64,000 nt of DNA, taken from the NCBI RefSeq assembly GCF_024679095.1, contig NW_026111183.1:437596-501595 (forward strand). Direction: 5' to 3'. Position numbers and translations under genes: made by a program. The DNA comes from Eriocheir sinensis (taxonomy: Eukaryota; Arthropoda; Malacostraca; Decapoda; Varunidae). Shown piece by piece: positions 37,101-48,666 of the stretch. The notes under the pieces are model-generated. The model had not been told where the DNA came from, made no database searches, and saw only the letters and a list, made by a program, of their open reading frames with translations. Each line of letters starts with the position of its first letter. Within the stretch, counting starts at the first letter, position 1.

Positions 37101-37208
37101 TCTCTGTCCCCAAACTGGTAATCACGCACGGAACCTGTACTTCAAACTGGCCATTCTCTGTCCCCAAACTGGTAATCACGCACGGAACCTGTACTTCAAA
37201 CTGGCCAA
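37101..37208. repeat. 54-bp perfect tandem duplication
   Basis: Two consecutive copies of a unit with ctctgtccccaaactgg and aatcacgcacggaacctg, differing only after the final 'ggcca'. Confidence 0.9.
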
Positions 37209-37589
37209 CAACACTTCAGCGCTCAATTTGCAGTTTTCATTAGAGGCAGCTAGAGCGCTTTCAATGAAGGGCGAGTGTGAAGTCATTTCAGTCTGTAGTG
37301 TTCATCGAGTACTGATGGTCGTGTACAGAGAGGAGTCACAGTGTGGTCACATCATGCAGTCTTTACACTGCACTGCAACCATCCACAGTATTGTAAACAA
37401 TCCCTTGAGAGTAATAGTAGTGAGAGTATAGTAGAGGAGAGGAAGGAGCAAAGTGATCCCTTTCCGAGGAACGCCAAATCACGCCTCCCAGTGACCTCAC
37501 TATGCGTGGAGGGACCCGTAATGATAGAGAGCTGACTGGTTAAGTAGGGCAGACTTTTGGAAGGGTACTGGGCGTTCACTAGTATTGAA

Positions 37590-37760
37590 GAAGCATGTGG
37601 GTATTTCCATGGGTAGTTTTGTGAGCCTAGTGATAGTTTGGCAAGACTTCTGCACCATGCATGTACAAAAACACTGATGAGGAAAATCCGAGTAATCTCC
37701 CGCGTGGCCTTACTGGGAAATATGTTGTGAGAGCCGAGATCATCTAAGAATACGTGCCCA
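37590..37760. repeat. Interspersed repeat, copy of 18790-18990
   Basis: Same orientation and block order as the first copy (gtgggtatttcc, 'gtgatagtttgg', 'caccatgcatgt', 'aaaaacactga', ending 'agaatacgtgcc'). Confidence 0.5.
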
Positions 37761-37794
37761 GAGATATAAATGGAAGGGGATATTCTGTGTATCG

Positions 37795-38280
37795 TTCCCA
37801 CTGGTCACTAAAAATAACTCCCTTGACGCATTGAACAGAAAAAGCGAAGAGGCGCGAAGAGGAGGAAAGATTTTGTGTACCACTCACCGACTGTTCTCCA
37901 GAAAAATAAATGTCTTTACTATACGGAAGAAGAGTGAGCAGAGGCATGAAGGGGAGGAGATAGTGTGTGCACAGCTCCCACTCGTCACCAACAATAGCTC
38001 CCTTGACGCATTGAACAGAAGAAGCGAAGAGACGTGAAGAGGAGGAGAGATTCTGTGTTGCGTTGCCTCTGTTACCAAAAATATATATCTTTACTGTATT
38101 GCAGATTAGAAGCGAAGAGAGGCAAGAAGAAGAGATAGTTAGTGTAGGTCCCACTCACTGCTTGCCAAAAATAACTTACTCTGCTATACTGAAGGAAATA
38201 AGAGAATGTAGGTGTGATGAAGAAATGATAAATGGAGCAACTTTCCTTATAATTGCTCACAAAATAAAATACCTCACTTG
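37795..38280. repeat. Degenerate ~85-bp tandem repeat
   Basis: About five imperfect units. Two carry ctcccttgacgcattgaaca, and several carry 'agaa-aagcgaagag-cg-gaagaggagga' and 'aaaaataaatgtctttac'. Confidence 0.7.
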
Positions 38281-38330
38281 ACTGAACGAATGTAGTCTCC
38301 ACTTTTATATCGCATGGGATGACTCCTCCT

Positions 38331-38333
<3 letters not shown>

Positions 38334-38403
<70 letters not shown>
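38334..38403. repeat. (CT)n microsatellite
   Basis: About 35 CT units. Confidence 0.95.
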
Positions 38404-38404
<1 letters not shown>

Positions 38405-39646
38405 ACCTCCCCCTTTATATATTTCTTACCTTTTTTTCTGCAATGCCACGACCTTTTCTCTTTCTCTTTCTTTTCTTGGTATATTTCCTTCGTGTTCCAA
38501 CGAGTGACACTTTTTTCAAGGTTTCTTCCCTTACATGATCACCTTCTTTCCTTCTTTTCTTTATCGACGGTTATTTTCGTCTCACATTCGTTTTTTTTTT
38601 CCTTTCTCTGTTTCCTTTTCCTTTGAATTTCATTTCTTTTTTTCTTCAACGATAATATGAAATTCCTCGTGCAATGAACTTTTACCATGATGTTGAGAAT
38701 AAGAACAACACTAACAGCAGAAACAACCACGACAAAAACAATAACAGGAGTAATAATAACAAGTACACGACTAGCTACCACGACCACCACGACCACGATT
38801 TTCACTAACAAACATACATACATGCAGACATACATACATACACACACACACACAGACACACACGAACGCAGAAGAGAAAAACAAAGAGTTGGTTTACACA
38901 TTCAGGGGTCAGGGCAAATCTCTCCCTCCGAAATTAGCGTGAAATTACTTTTTTTTAAGCGTCAAATGACTCAATTTAAACCTTCATCATGGCACGCGTA
39001 TCTGTTTTCCCTCTCAACACATTTCGTCCTTTAACAAGATGAAGGTTTGGTATTAGCGAGGAGACAGACTGCTCTAATTACTTCCAAATGGTGGCGGTGA
39101 CGCTAATTAAATTTGTATAATGGAGGTGGTGGCGGTGTGGCCATTATCTTTTTCACCCGGTTTTTCGAGCACTAATGGACGCGGCGGAGAGTCGGTTAGC
39201 CCCGGGGAAGAGGTTCCAGCCTGACTCGCTCCTCTGCTACATATATAACTGCGGTAAAGATTCTTTCAACGCGGAATGGATGCAGCTGTGAAGAGGTCCT
39301 TGTGGCAATGAAACTCACTTCTTTGATTGGCGATGTTCCGGCTATTAACGAACAAGGAATGGATGCAACTGTGAAGAGGTTCTAGTAGCAATGAAACTCA
39401 CTTTTTTTATTCACTATAATCCGGCTGTTAAGGAATATAGAACGGGGTGACACAAATGCCAAAAGGTTTTAGTTTATCAGAGACATTGCAATAACATGTT
39501 AATGTAGCATTCCGAGATTTTTCACTGCGTTATTGTAGTTTATGTACTGTATATAACCATTGTGGGTTAATTAAAATGGTTTCCAGCTACCCCGAGTGCG
39601 GGCGGGGTCACATTTTCTTAATTTCCACATTTTTGGGCGGTGGTGT
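38404..39646. other. No gene seen
   Basis: T-rich and then A/C-rich degenerate simple sequence (38690-38870, including ACAT tetranucleotides), then ordinary-looking DNA. Two related stretches around 39260-39330 and 39350-39420 share 'gaatggatgcagctgtgaagagg' style wording, a possible diverged ~90-bp duplication. Confidence 0.5.
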
Positions 39647-40330
39647 CAGGTACAGTGCCGCAGAAAAGGCCCATGGCACGATGACCTTTTAGCTCATCGG
39701 TATCGGCTCAGGTACAGTGCCGCAGAAAAGGCCCATGGCACGGTGACCTTGTAGATCATCGGTATCGGTTCAGGTACAGTGCCGCAGAAAAGGCCCATGG
39801 CACGGTGACCTTTTAGATCATCGGTATCGGCTCAGGTACAGTGCCGCAGAAAAGGTCCATGGCACGGTGACCTTTTAGCTCATCGGTATCGGCTCAGGTA
39901 CAGTGCCGCAGAAAAAGCCCATGGCACGGTGACCTTGTAGATCATCGGTATCGGCTCAGGTACAGTGCCGCAGAAAAAGCCCATGGCACGGTGACCTTGT
40001 AGATCATCGGTATCGGCTCAGGTACAGTGCCGCAGAAAAAGCCCATGGCACGGTGACCTTTTAGATCATCGGTATCGGCTCAGGTACAGTGCCGCAGAAA
40101 AGGCCCATGGCACGGTGACCTTTTAGATCATCGGTATCGGCTCAGGTACAGTGCCGCAGAAAAGGCCCATGGCACGGTGACCTTTTAGATCATCGGTATC
40201 GGCTCAGGTACAGTGCCGCAGAAAAGGTCCATGGCACGGTGACCTTGTAGATCATCGGTATCGGCTCAGGTACAGTGCCGCAGAAAAGGTCCATGGCACG
40301 GTGACCTTTTAGATCATCGGTATCGGCTCA
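39647..40330. repeat. 62-bp satellite, 11 tandem copies
   Basis: Regular units beginning caggtacagtgccgcagaaa and containing cccatggcacggtgacct and atcatcggtatcggct. Copies differ at few positions (ggccc/agccc/ggtcc; ttttag/ttgtag; gctcatc/gatcatc), so the array is young or homogenised. All frames contain stops. Confidence 0.95.
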
Positions 40331-40395
40331 TCAGTTAGTAGCCTCCTTGACCTCGACTCAGAAGGCCCAGGTTTAGTCCTCAGCACTAACTGGTC
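40322..40395 (+). other. tRNA-like (SINE-head-like) segment at the satellite's end
   Basis: Reads GGCTCATCAGTTAGTAGCC (A-box-like) and, 30 bp on, AGGTTTAGTCCTCA (B-box-like), directly after the last satellite unit. Spacing fits a tRNA-derived SINE head but the boxes are imperfect. Confidence 0.4.
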
Positions 40396-42520
40396 TACAT
40401 TTCGAGGTTCGAGGTCTAATGCTACTCACTTTCGGGTATGCCTTGCCTAAAACTTTATGGTTACAACTGGGAAGTGGACTTAGTTCTAATGCAACATATA
40501 TTTAATTCACTATGTTTCTGCAGTTAAGGAATTTAAACCGGTATTACCGCAACTGGGAAGCGTTTCTAGTTCTGACCTAACTCACCTCTTTGTACACTAC
40601 GTATATTACCACTAATAAGGAATTTAAAACGGTATACCTGCAAATTAATGCTTTTAAACACCTTGACAAACTTAATTTTGTATCCATTTTTACCTGAAGG
40701 TCATGCTGTTAGGTTTGTTTGTTTGTTAAATTTTTCCAGTCTCAAATATCTTACGTTATTTACCTGTTTGATTCCACTTGGTAAATATTTGGCCACGTTC
40801 AGCTAGGTTGGGTAAGGCGTGGATGGGCCATCTGTGTTGTTCGCTGGGTTGGCTCAGGCTGGGTTAGGCTACGTAAGGACACGTTTGATTGGATGCAGTG
40901 GATCGACGTAAGGTTCAGTTGGGTTTTTAACTTACGTTTCCTTTCATCTACTTTGGTTCGGTTAAGTTTTTTTTTTTTTTAAGTGACGTGATTCGGCTTG
41001 GTTATATCTGAATAATTTGATTACACTTGATTTGAGATTCTTTTTCAATATCTTTTATATATTTATTTATTTATTTATTTATTTATTATTTGCTTCAATT
41101 TCTTACGCCGCATTCTCCCTTTTTCTGACTTTTTACCCCAAAGACACACTGCGATAAGTTTTCCTTTGGCTTGGTTAGACTTAGATCGGCTTGGATACCC
41201 TCGATTTATTTAGAGTGAAAGAGCATTTTGAACCTGCCACTTTAAGGTTCTTACGTCATTTTTTTCCCCTTTTTTTCTATTTTCCCTCGAGATGATCTGT
41301 AATTTGTTTTGGTTAGGCTTGGTTATACGTGGTTAGGTTTGGTCACACACGGCTTGGTTAGGGTAGGAAAGCATTTGAATCCTGCCACACTAATTTCTTA
41401 CGGGATTTTCTTCTTTTTTTTCTACTAATTCCTCGAGACGTTCTGTAATTATTTGTGATTAGGCTTGGTAAGGTTTCATTAGGTTTGATTGGGAGTGTAT
41501 TTTTTGTAATTTTTTTTATTGTTCTATTTTAGTTTCTCACGTTATTTTCTTTTTTTTCTTCGTACTTTCCCTTCAACACCTAGAACTCAATTTGGGGTCC
41601 GAGTGACTGTCTGGCCTTGAATCGCTAAGGCAGAAGGGGAACCACGGCGAAGAAGTTTCCAATCTTAGGGAGTTTCGCGGCTTTAGGGGTGACTCGACCA
41701 ATGAAGAAAACTTGAACGACGCTAAAGAAATTGGTGCTTGATTGCTTGATTGCTGTATATAGCCATTGTTGTTGTTGTTGGTGGTGGTGGTGGTGGTGTT
41801 TTAGGTGGTAAAAGAATTAATAAACGGGAAGAAACAGTTCTTTCAATGCTGTCAAATACTTAAAGGAGAGTCAATAAATAAGAAACAGAATATCTATCCA
41901 AGTTTCTTCACTTTTCCTTGAAAGTCATCATTTGTGTTAGCGTCGATGAATAATGAACACTGATCTGTATTATAACTGGATTGGTTAACTCCGTGTAAAT
42001 CCTGAAGCCCGCAGCAGCCATCTTAAGAGTCCCTCGGGCCGAGGCATATATATAAAAAAATCGGCATCAACGCTCGCTGAGTGGCAGTAGCACGTGGTAA
42101 AACAATTCATTACGAAGTTATTAATTTATTGAGTTTTTCAATGCCCTACTACTAGCATTGTATTCATTTATGGAGAAAAAAACATTTGTTACCTGTCTCC
42201 ATATTTCGCACAAAACAACACTTTTTCGCGTTATTTGACTTACATCCTTTATATAACGTGTATGATATGTGTTTTCTTGCAAAGTACTTTTCAGTAGATT
42301 GGGAAAGAGTAAATGTTAGTCATCGCAAAAATAAAACACGAAAATTAGTTTCGATTGATATATTTCTTTTGGTTACCCATTAAAATTGGTGGTTTTCTGT
42401 TTTATATCCTTAAATAAAACGAAGACAAGAGTATTTGTCAGTCGCCCAAAGATTTCAATGTGGTTAACACTATGACTTTCACTCAACTCATTCTTTACTG
42501 CAGTTATCAAAATGGTGACT
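40396..42520. other. No gene seen; T-rich DNA with (ATTT)n at 41056-41092
   Basis: T-rich sequence with scattered GGTTAGG/GGCTTGGTTAGG-like words near 40800-40930 and 41310-41370. No coding frame or known repeat recognised. Confidence 0.5.
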
Positions 42521-42524
42521 TGTG

Positions 42525-42720
42525 TGGCGTTTACCCAGCAAACACACTACGTAAATGTTACGTTTTGGTAACGTATGGAAAGTTCGTAGCATATACGTAC
42601 TACGTATATACGTGTCATACGTCCCCTCCTAAAATACCTATGTCGTATTTAGGTGGTGTTTGGTTGCGTCACTACAATACGTTTCCTAAACGTAACTAAA
42701 ACGTTACCAAGGAGACTATA
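42525..42720. repeat. TACGTA-rich interspersed repeat, related copy near 58760-59060
   Basis: Dense in palindromic TACGTA/ACGT words (acactacgtaaatgttacg, catatacgtactacgtatat). The phrase 'cagcaaacacactacgtaaat' resembles 'cagcaaatacactacataaat' at 58972, with further agreement through 'gaaag-t-gtag-atat'. Possibly a small inverted-repeat element. Confidence 0.5.
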
Positions 42721-42967
42721 GAACAGGAGAGGGGGCCTCTATGGGAGACCGTGGTGTTGTCGGTTGCAACAGATAGCGCAGGAGCAGCGTTGTTTACATC
42801 CAGGCGCCTCCCCCCCTCCAGACACCAACCCCCAGTACCAATCAGCAGTGTTGCTACATGGGATCAAGCAGCAAATGTTGCTACTTTTTTTTCTTCGGTC
42901 TGGTTATTTCCCATTTTAAATAAAAAAATATAGGGAGATAAATATTAAAATGAACAGTAGGAACTAT

Positions 42968-43093
<126 letters not shown>

Positions 43094-43603
43094 TTTTTAC
43101 AAGGTAGATATAGCCTGACTGCATGTCATGAGTAATGCTATTATTGTTATATTATTGTACCGCAATTGTATTACTTTCTCTGCATTTGTGGGAGGCTACC
43201 AGTGGTTAGATGTGTCTTATGTGTTTAACCTTTCTGTATACATACTGGAATGAACCAAGGTTGTAACCCTACTGCCGTTCTTTAAAAACAAGTTGTTCTT
43301 GTTTTTCTTTCCAACTCATTGTTTTAGCACGCACGCTGACTTCCATCAGTAATGATTTATATTGAATCATTGGTTTGTAGGGGAAAAGAGTGGGTGGATA
43401 TAATTATCTCGGTCTAACTTATACTGGTTATTATACCGCTATTCGCAGCAATATCTTTCTCTGCTCCGATTGCAACGTTGCCTCGTTCAGATCTCATAAC
43501 ACCGACGCGGCCGCCACGTTTACCAGCCGGAGCCTCAAATCATGTCCCTTTGTGGTGATAACGAGGACACAGCCTGGTGTGAAGCTACATTTATTCCGGG
43601 AAG

Positions 43604-45161
43604 ATGGCAGACGAGGGTAAGTGATATATATAAATAATGATAATGTGGAAATTCTAATCATTTTCACGCTGACTGCTGTTCTGAACTTGCTAACTGCATG
43701 CCTCCCCTCCTCCCGCGGCCCCGCTGGCCGCTGCACTTGATTTAAACACATGAACATGGGGAGACTGCAAGAGGCTGAATGGCCTACACACGGCAGCTCC
43801 AGATTCCCCCAACTACCACCTGTCAGCCTCGTCCACGTAGCTATCCAGTCTACTCTTAAAACAAGCTATCATCCCTGCACTCACTATGTCATTGTTGAGT
43901 CTATTCCAATTCCCCACCACTCTATTACTAAACCAATGCCTGCCTATTTCCCTCCTAAATCTATACTTTTCTAATTTAAGTCAATTACTGCGTGTTCTAT
44001 CCTGATCTAGCTCATCCCTATACTGTCCAAACATCTTATGCAAAAGTTAACCAGCCTCTTCACTCTTTCATCCCTTACACTGATAAACTCTGGAACAACC
44101 TTCCTTCGTCTGGATTTCCTCCTGCCTATAACTTGACCTTCAAGAAGAGTGTATCAAGACTCTACTTTTGTCTGTTTGGGAGTGGTGAGTAGCAGGGCAT
44201 TTTTTTCTAGTACGCTTTGTTGCCCTTGAACGGTTCCTTTGTTTAAAGAAAATAATAATTAAATGAAAAAAAGTTGGCCGCCAATGCTTCCAACACATTT
44301 TGGTGCCATATCTACAAGTGGCTGGTGACTGTAAGTATCTCAGCAACCTGCATGCATCTATGCCATTCCAATCACGGTGCATGGAGCAAGCTTCACATAA
44401 CACACAGACAGAGACAGTTCAATTATGGTTATATTTCAGACTCAGTTTATTGCTCAGTCTATTAGGTGCAGTGCTGTTAATATTGTTAGTGGTAGTATTA
44501 GTACAGTTAATGTATTTATTTTCATTAATTTATGAATATTTATTTATTATATTCTTAGTGTTTGAGAATTCCAATACTAGTATCAAGATAAACAAAAATA
44601 TCATAAATATATTTACACTCATTAATTATTATTTCTTTTCTTATTATTACTTCCTTCAATGTCCTGGCACTTTGACATCTAGTGCTTTTCCGTCTAGCAG
44701 CCAAAATTGTGGTCTTTCTGAATGTGTATGTCCTAAGTCTTCATTGGTGTAACGTGCTATATAACATAAAAATCTGCATCTCTCTCCCTTCTCACCCAGT
44801 TGTCCAAAATGCATCCTTTCAGTATCCAAAAAAAATCAATTTAACTCTTGTAATCACTTAACTAATGCAGTCAGCGAGTTTACAACTTCACATCATACTT
44901 CGTAACTCTTCCTTCAAGATCATAACATCACCTCTTAATTCCCTGGTGCACCAACAAACCCACTTGGCAATCCTCATCTCTGTATTTTACCGTGTGGACA
45001 TACTCTTTCCTTCCATGTTCCACTGTCGTATGTTATTCCACATCTAACACAACCACATCCCAACAGATCCGAACACGTTCGGTATCATCCAAGAGAATGT
45101 GGCAGCTGAAGGGGAGAGTCCAAGAAAGAGGCCAAGGGTGAAGCTGAATGAAGACATTTAG
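43604..45161 (+). CDS. Candidate two-exon gene for a 35-residue basic peptide
   Basis: Exon 1 ends 43616 with ATG GCA GAC GAG G followed by a consensus donor (GTAAGT). Exon 2 begins 45067 after a pyrimidine-poor but usable acceptor (catcccaacag) and ends in TAG at 45159-45161; another strong donor (GAG/GTACGT) lies at 45173. Only the phase set by exon 1 keeps exon 2 open. The product starts MADEDPNTFG and includes SPRKRPRVK, which looks like a monopartite nuclear localisation signal. A CpG-containing stretch at 43490-43560 upstream could be a promoter. The 1.45-kb intron holds LINE debris. I do not recognise the protein; it could be a complete micropeptide or the first exons of a gene with another splice form. 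Confidence 0.45.
43667..44235 (+). mobile_element. Jockey-like LINE 3' fragment interrupted by another LINE tail
   Basis: Pieces 43667-43740 (HADCCSELANCMPP-type coding, then the ccgcggccccgctg block) and about 44005-44235 (coding for 'PYTVQTSYAKVNQPLHSFIP', then NLPSSGFPPAY) match the C-terminal region of the Jockey-like family. The middle is occupied by a minus-strand CR1/L2-type tail. Confidence 0.7.
43745..44005 (-). mobile_element. CR1/L2-type LINE 3' end (ORF2 C terminus and tail)
   Basis: On the minus strand a degenerate FSNRVVGNWNRLN..FKSRLDSY region (the usual ORF2 C terminus) is followed by GGAGCTGCCGTGTGTAGGCC and CCTCTTGCAGT, the same 3' end seen at 55590-55790. It is inserted in a Jockey-like fragment. 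Confidence 0.65.
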
Positions 45162-46480
45162 CCACCCCCTGAGGTACGTGGCTGAGCTGCAGGAGTGTGC
45201 TCCGCATTGCACTGCACCAGCTCCATGTACTTATTTCGGTATGAATACTTCATCTAGTGTTTGTTGAATATTGTGTTATTAATCTAATTATGACTTCACA
45301 AAATAGACTGTGCAAGTCACTTAACACATGCCCTGCACAACATCACTTTTAAGTTGTAGAATTCCTTCATATGGCTGCTGATTTGTGTATCCTGAAATGA
45401 TTGGATATTGATTGTCTTAACATTTTTTTTTTGTCCATGATCACTGAACCATGTTACGGTATGTCTTTGGGTGCAGATCCAGGGAATAATTTTTTTTTGG
45501 GAGGGGACGTCAGACTTTTTGCGGGTGGAAGGAGCATTAGCCATTCTCGACAGTCCAGGTCTTGAAAAACTGGTGGACTGACCTAAATCAATGGGTATAA
45601 CGGCCTGGACTTTGTGCCAAAGCATTCCTGGGCGGCCAGTGTTCCTCTTCGGATCCGAATGAGACGCCTGATCCCTCTGAGAAAAAGCATTGTTTTAGCC
45701 GCAGCTCGCTTTTGAGCTAGTTTTCCTGTATCACTCAGGATCATGGGGGGTCCTGGGCCCCCTGGGCCCCCCCTTGGATCCACCAATGTAGCTATGTCTT
45801 ATAATATATCTATCCTTTACAGTCTGATGGTGCATCCTTCTAGGTTGTCAAGTTTTAGTAGCTACTCATGAGAAGTATTCCTTATAATGATCATTGATTT
45901 CCAGATGTTTTGCACTAAAAAAAGTGTCATTAAACCTGCCGCAAATAATAATCAGCTGTAGTCAACCCTTGCTTTAAAGAACCAATATGGAGGAAGGGGG
46001 TGATGTTATATCCAAAAATCTTTTACATATGAAGTATCCAACCTTTTTGTGTATAACAAACCTTGTTTGTTACATGAACTTAAAAATTCACAATTTCCAT
46101 ACATGATTCTTTTTTCCTTGTATTTGACGATTAATCCTGACATGTATTTCCATTATCAGTAGGTAATATATAGTAACAAGACAATAATACACATTATAAC
46201 AATGTATATATTGTAGCCTAATAAGTGCACGAGATCATTTACCTCATCAGTGACGCCAAGTCCGGGAGTCCTTCCTTAAATTCTTTGCCTGAATTTGTGA
46301 CACCAAGTATAATAACTAATTTTAGTGACCATTTGCATCCATTTTTCACTTTGATTAAGAAATTGCCTCTCAACAGGGTGTGAACTTGATGGGATTGGAG
46401 AAAACTCGACTCGGCCATCAAGCTCACCACAATATAGTAAGGAACCTCTTGTTCTCAGTGATAATTTATCCTCTTTAGTT
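44236..46480. other. No further gene seen apart from candidate exon 2
   Basis: AT-rich DNA. 45590-45790 is a GC-rich island ending in a 'gggccccctgggcccccc' palindrome-like run, possibly the end of an unidentified repeat. No supported coding sequence. Confidence 0.4.
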
Positions 46481-47413
46481 ACTATTCCGGGTATGCGGGT
46501 GAAGTGTTTTCACCTCAGGGAACTAGCCGTCCCTGCCTTGCATAGTCTCAGGTCACCCTTGGACAAGGTGTAATACCTGATCTGTCTCCCGTGCTAGGGT
46601 CACGGTGAAGCCTCTAGGCAGCAGCAGTGGTGGATTGGACTGCAGGCAGAGGATCTCTTTATGAGACAATGGCTGGAGTTCCAGGGTCCTATTCAGCTGG
46701 ACCGTGCCTAATTATTTAGGCCTGCGGTGTAGAGGAGTGTGGCGACCTCTACACTAAAAAAGCCTCCCTGGGAACCAGCTGTCGGTGTGAGCTCCCCGTC
46801 CCTCCCCTCTATCGACGGTACTCCCATCCCTAGTCTGCATAACAGCTGGTTCTTGTTTTCTCCTGAAAGAGATGTCTTCCGTGGGCCATTTGAGGTTGTA
46901 CCTCCCGGCTTCTAGGTGGAGTTTCTGAGGGTTATTCTTATACTCAAGGAATATTTCAGCTTTTTGGTCTCTCAGGAAGGGCGACTGATACTCTCTAGAG
47001 TTGGTGGAGAACACCTGGTGACAGGTGCCACTGGCGAGGCCTCGAAAGGGTCGCAGAGTTGGGTTAGACGTTTCGGAAAGTGGGAACGAATTGCTGGTTC
47101 CTCTCCTCCTTGCCAGCTCTGCTCTGAGTGACTACGCCGGCCCCGTTCTATGGGACAAAACTTCGAGGACAATAGCTGAAAAGCGCCGGGTTGTGAAAGT
47201 CTCTCTCGTGACCGAGGCTCAGGACAAGCGATTGGTCTTTGAGGCGTTTTCAAGACCCTGTGGGAGCGAACTCCCAGTGTTGGAGGCATCTAACAGCAGT
47301 ATCTAATTTCCATGCACAATTTTTATACAATTCAATTTATGGGCACAATTTAAGTTATTTCGAAAGCGCTTTTAATATTTGCCCAAACTGTTAACTCGCT
47401 TAAATTTCTAACA

Positions 47414-48666
47414 ATGCCTTCGAACCTTAAGTGTGACGTCTGTCCCGGACGATTTGCAGCTCAGTTCTTCCAGCTGAGTAAAACTTGCCGCCTCTGCGTT
47501 CAAAGATTACATCTTCAGAAGGCTGTGACTGAATGGAAAGTCAAGCATAATGATCTTGAAAAGAAATTCGTAACCCTTCAGGAATTTGTTTTAAGTAATG
47601 TGGCAGTGACTCCACCATCGATGGTGGAGAGGCCCTCCACCGAGACTGTGCCCTCTCCAGACGACCCTCCTGCTTCACGGGAGGACGTGTTACCTGCCTC
47701 ACAGGTTGACTCCCAACCTGCCTCGCAGGCTAACCCCCAGCCTGCCTCACAGGCCAACCCCCAGCCTGCCTCACAGGCTACCCCCCAGCTTGCCTCACAG
47801 GCTAACCCCCAGCCTGCCTCACAGGCTAATCCCCAGCCTGCCTCACAGGACAACCGCCAGCCTGCCTCACGGGCTGACCCCCAGCCTGCCTCACAGGCTA
47901 CCCCCAGCCTGCTTCACAGGCTAACTCCCAGCCTGCCTCACAGGACAACTTCCAGCCTGCCCCACTTAACGCTTCTCTTCCTGCTTCACAGGATGTCGGG
48001 TTCCAACCTGTAAGGAATGGAGCCAAACCGAAGCAGGCAACCAAGGATTTACTGACCCCCACTACCTTCACTAGGTTCCAGGTGCTGGCAGACACCATGG
48101 AGGATGACTTCGAGACTCGCCTAGTTGGGGACTCCATGGTGCGTGGCCAGCTAGTTGAGTTCTGTGGTCGTTCATCAAACGGCCGCAGAAAACGTTACTG
48201 CTATCCAGGTGCCAGACTGGACGATATCACCGCAGCGTGCGATGATGTCACGAGAAATGCCGACCGAAACACCCTCTTTGTCATTCACGCGGGGACGAAT
48301 GACGTAAAGACAACCCGTTCTGAGGAACTGCTTGAGAAATACCGCCGCATGATCAAGCAGTATAAACGTAAAACGGATGCCAGTAACATCATAATCTCAG
48401 GAATCCTCCCGAGGGTCGGTGCCGAAATTAGCTTTTACAGTAAGGCCTTCAGCTCAAACAACAGACTTCAGTCCCTTTGTTCACAAGAAAACGTCCAGTT
48501 CGCTAATTTGTGGAACAATTTTTACTACGATTCAGACTTGTTCCTTCCTGATGGCATCCACTTAAACCCTGCTGGAGCAGCCCGTTTCGGGAGGCTACTC
48601 TGTGACCAAGTGGCTCTTCGAAAGCCAAAAAACGCGGAGGCGAGAACACCAGCAGCTCCACCGTAA
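47414..48666 (+). pseudogene. CR1-type ORF1: zinc finger, PASQ repeats, SGNH/GDSL esterase-like domain
   Basis: An ORF1 protein that would bind LINE RNA. Starts at ATG 47414. Residues 7-28 form C-x2-C..C-x2-C (KCDVC...CRLC), a small zinc finger, followed by a charged helical region. About ten octapeptide repeats (PASQANPQ type, 24-bp DNA unit, about 47690-47960) make a flexible linker. The C-terminal domain has RLVGDSMVRG (GDS nucleophile block), VIHAGTNDVK (GTND block) and LPDGIHLNPAG (D-x-x-H block), the catalytic layout of SGNH hydrolases. An esterase domain in CR1 ORF1 is known from the literature on this clade. One C is missing in the run at 47901-47905 (five C where another unit has six), shifting the frame inside the repeats. 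Confidence 0.85.

Noticed and set aside
36655..37431. A 258-codon hypothetical protein
   Set aside because: No recognisable motif; it crosses a pyrimidine tract and a 54-bp tandem duplication in AT-rich DNA.
39647..40330. CRISPR array
   Set aside because: The 62-bp units are contiguous with no unique spacers, and the sequence is eukaryotic.
44274..44330. A second candidate exon ending at a GTAAGT-like donor (near 44329)
   Set aside because: It follows directly on the Jockey-like 3' end, has no acceptor or phase support and breaks the better-supported 43616-45067 intron.
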